Positions 62,420 to 64,000 of a stretch of 64,000 nucleotides of DNA are shown one piece after another. The stretch covers positions 620,001-684,000 of the forward strand of contig NZ_CP099572.1 in NCBI RefSeq assembly GCF_040409805.1, read 5' to 3'. Under the pieces are notes generated by a model that saw only the letters and a list, made by a program, of their open reading frames with translations, made no database searches and was not told the DNA's origin. The DNA is from Polynucleobacter sp. MWH-UH23A. Its GTDB lineage: Bacteria; Pseudomonadota; Gammaproteobacteria; Burkholderiales; Burkholderiaceae. The position numbers were made by a program, and so were the translations under genes. Numbering within the stretch: position 1 is the first letter of the stretch; each line of letters begins with the position of its first letter.

Positions 62420-62863
62420 TTACTCTCGATGGTAGGGGTGGCCTTGCAGAATGGTCCAGGCGCGATAGAGTTGTTCAACAAGGAGGACTCTTGCCATTGC
62501 ATGAGGCATTGTTAAGCTAGATAGTCTCCACATGGCTTGTGCGTTCTTTTTGAGGTCGGCATCTAAGCCATCGGCACCGCCAATCAGGAATGTGATGTCA
62601 AAACCTTCTTGGCGCCAATTGGCCAATTGAGTAGCTAAGTTCTGTGTAGTTTGATCTTTGCCCCGCTCATCTAAAGCTATGATGCGTGACCCCTTTGGAA
62701 TCGCCGCCATAATCTTTACGGCTTCTTTAGCAGGAGTGAGATCTGGTTTAATTTCTTTAATGTCAATACTGCAATCGGCGGGCATGCGTTTGATGTAATC
62801 CTGTGTTGCGGTAGCAACCCAGTCTGGCATTTTGTGACCAACAGAAACAATGTTTAAACGCAT
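62420..62863 (-). CDS. rlmH: 23S rRNA pseudouridine-1915 N3-methyltransferase
   Basis: 147 residues, SPOUT fold. FLIGGADGLD (near 93) and the C-terminal LLVEQLYRAWTILQGHPYHR are the family signature. It methylates pseudouridine 1915 in helix 69. Follows rsfS by 14 bases, a conserved order. Confidence 0.95.
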   Translation of the reverse strand: MRLNIVSVGHKMPDWVATATQDYIKRMPADCSIDIKEIKPDLTPAKEAVKIMAAIPKGSRIIALDERGKDQTTQNLATQLANWRQEGFDITFLIGGADGLDADLKKNAQAMWRLSSLTMPHAMARVLLVEQLYRAWTILQGHPYHRE

Positions 62864-62877
62864 TGGCAGGATGCAAA

Positions 62878-63264
62878 TTACTCTTCGTCAGGCTCGCTTG
62901 CTTTAACAAGACCTTTGTCACCAGCCAATTTCACACGCACGGGTTTGGCACCCCACATACCTTCCAGCTGATAGTAGGAGCGCAACATCGGTTGCAAAAT
63001 ATGTACTACGATATCGCCGCAATCCACCAATACCCATTCACCAGTCTCTAGGCCTTCAATCGAGATCACTTCGCCGCCTTTGGCATTCACCTCTTCTTTG
63101 ACAGACATGGCCAAAGATCGAGTTTGGCGATTGCTTGAACCGGTCGCAATAATGACGCGATCAAATAGTTCGCTCAGTTTGGTGGTGTCATATACGCGGA
63201 TATCTTGCGCCTTTACATCTTCTAAGGCATCAATGATCACGCGCTGTAATTTTTTTAAGTCCAT
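62878..63264 (-). CDS. rsfS: Ribosomal silencing factor RsfS
   Basis: 128 residues with the pattern DVKAQDIRVYDTTKLSELFD, IATGSSNRQ and WVLVDCGDIVVHI. It binds uL14 and blocks subunit joining when nutrients are low. Sits between nadD and rlmH as in most proteobacteria. Confidence 0.95.
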   Translation of the reverse strand: MDLKKLQRVIIDALEDVKAQDIRVYDTTKLSELFDRVIIATGSSNRQTRSLAMSVKEEVNAKGGEVISIEGLETGEWVLVDCGDIVVHILQPMLRSYYQLEGMWGAKPVRVKLAGDKGLVKASEPDEE

Positions 63265-63304
63265 ATCGTTAATTATTCTACTGTTGTGTGCGATCTTAGC
63301 TTGA

Positions 63305-64000
63305 TTACTGATACAAGCCTAAATTGTGAATGAGCTTGAGGGTTTGAGATGGAATGGCTTCAGCCTCAATCGAATTACGAGCAGTTTTAAGCTGTTCTCT
63401 CAGCTTGGTTGAAGAAAGATCTACTGCTAGTGTTTCATCAATATAGATGAGGCCAAATGCTTGGTTTTCAAGGGCACTCGGATCCATGGTTTGGTGATTG
63501 AGGAGCAATTCTTTTACTTTGGCGTTTCCATTTGTCTCGAGTTCATGATGGGGTCTGCTTGCCACAGCGAAATTCACATAATTTGGCAGCTCATTCCAAG
63601 AATTCCAGCTTGGGAGCGAATTTAGTGAATCGGCACCCATCAACCAAATGAGGCTGGCATCACTGCCAAATCGATCTCTTAATGCCTTGACAGTATCAAT
63701 CGCATAACTTGGCCCTACGCGATCGATTTCAATTCGATCAATCCCAATTTGAGTCGGAATCTTCAGATACAGAAATGCTCTCGCTAGATCGATGCCAGCG
63801 GCCTCAGTTAATTGATAGCGAGTCTGCGCAGAAGTAATGCCGGTACCTTTTTGCCACGGCTCTCCGCTAGGCACAAATAACAGAGCGTCAAGATGAAAAA
63901 GTTTTGCAAAATGCGTTGCAAGCTTTAAATGACCTACATGAGGCGGGTCAAAGGTACCACCCAAAATACCGATGCGTTTACGAGAACTGATTTCTGTAGT
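63305..64000 (-). CDS. nadD: Nicotinate-nucleotide adenylyltransferase (N-terminus beyond window)
   Basis: The frame is open to the window edge and no ATG occurs before ILGGTFDPPHVGHL, so the start lies to the right of 64000. The nucleotidyltransferase motif GGTFDPPHVGH and a C-terminal SSTKLR are present. It makes deamido-NAD from nicotinate mononucleotide and ATP. First gene of nadD-rsfS-rlmH-maf-rng within this view. Confidence 0.93.
   Translation of the reverse strand, partial: TTEISSRKRIGILGGTFDPPHVGHLKLATHFAKLFHLDALLFVPSGEPWQKGTGITSAQTRYQLTEAAGIDLARAFLYLKIPTQIGIDRIEIDRVGPSYAIDTVKALRDRFGSDASLIWLMGADSLNSLPSWNSWNELPNYVNFAVASRPHHELETNGNAKVKELLLNHQTMDPSALENQAFGLIYIDETLAVDLSSTKLREQLKTARNSIEAEAIPSQTLKLIHNLGLYQ

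Overview
The window reads as chromosome of a betaproteobacterium of the Burkholderiales. Polynucleobacter is my best guess, because of the compact gene spacing, the fairly AT-rich DNA and the gene order nadD-rsfS-rlmH-maf-rng, dnaE/gluQ and amiC-tsaE/queG. The genus is inferred from recognised proteins and not from a search. I see no rRNA, CRISPR array, insertion sequence or intact integrase.

Two blocks differ in character. From about 39.9 kb to the right end the DNA is core genome: cell-wall amidase, tsaE, queG, azlCD, a GntR-controlled 2-hydroxyacid oxidase/aminotransferase locus, an RNA helicase, gluQ, dnaE, LPS glycosyltransferases, msbA, rng, maf, rlmH, rsfS and nadD. From position 1 to about 39.7 kb lies accessory DNA attached to a complete tRNA-Lys(TTT) gene at 39748-39823. 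The last 45 bases of that tRNA recur at 230-274, 5997-6041 and 10360-10404. Each copy is followed by paired TGTGCGATTG repeats resembling integrase arm sites. This looks like a tandem array of elements inserted into the 3' end of one tRNA gene, all without a visible integrase. A second repeat, a double hairpin of about 55 bp, occurs five times in the first 14.3 kb.

Region by region: 0.6-5 kb holds an exopolysaccharide-type glycosyltransferase, an outer-membrane barrel, a diguanylate cyclase and an HD-GYP phosphodiesterase. 5-6 kb holds a MarR/tautomerase pair with twin operators. 6.3-10.1 kb holds a two-component system and a barrel-type surface protein. 10.6-14.1 kb holds small membrane, metal-transport and GFA genes among pseudogene debris. 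14.7-16.4 kb holds small secreted proteins, including a Rap1a-like one. 17.2-39.4 kb is a low-oxygen/stress island.

That island encodes its own FNR-type regulator with the Cys-x2-Cys-x5-Cys cluster ligands. Six perfect TTGAT-N4-ATCAA boxes occur in it, five of them in promoter regions. Its genes encode universal stress proteins, thioredoxin, Ohr, cytoplasmic YceI, Fe-SOD, an erythromycin-esterase-like protein, a type-2 thymidine/AMP phosphorylase, a PRPP synthetase, two phosphoribosyltransferases, an L,D-transpeptidase, fumarase, a ferritin-like protein, an FMN reductase, a short RNB nuclease and an MFS transporter. A second cyclase/HD-GYP pair closes it. It resembles low-oxygen persistence loci such as the lxa locus of Burkholderia cenocepacia, with nucleotide salvage, redox defence and cyclic-di-GMP signalling under shared oxygen control. 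Two genes too short for ordinary ORF calling, a tRNA-Gly-like sequence in a probable FNR-driven leader, and three gene remnants were also found.
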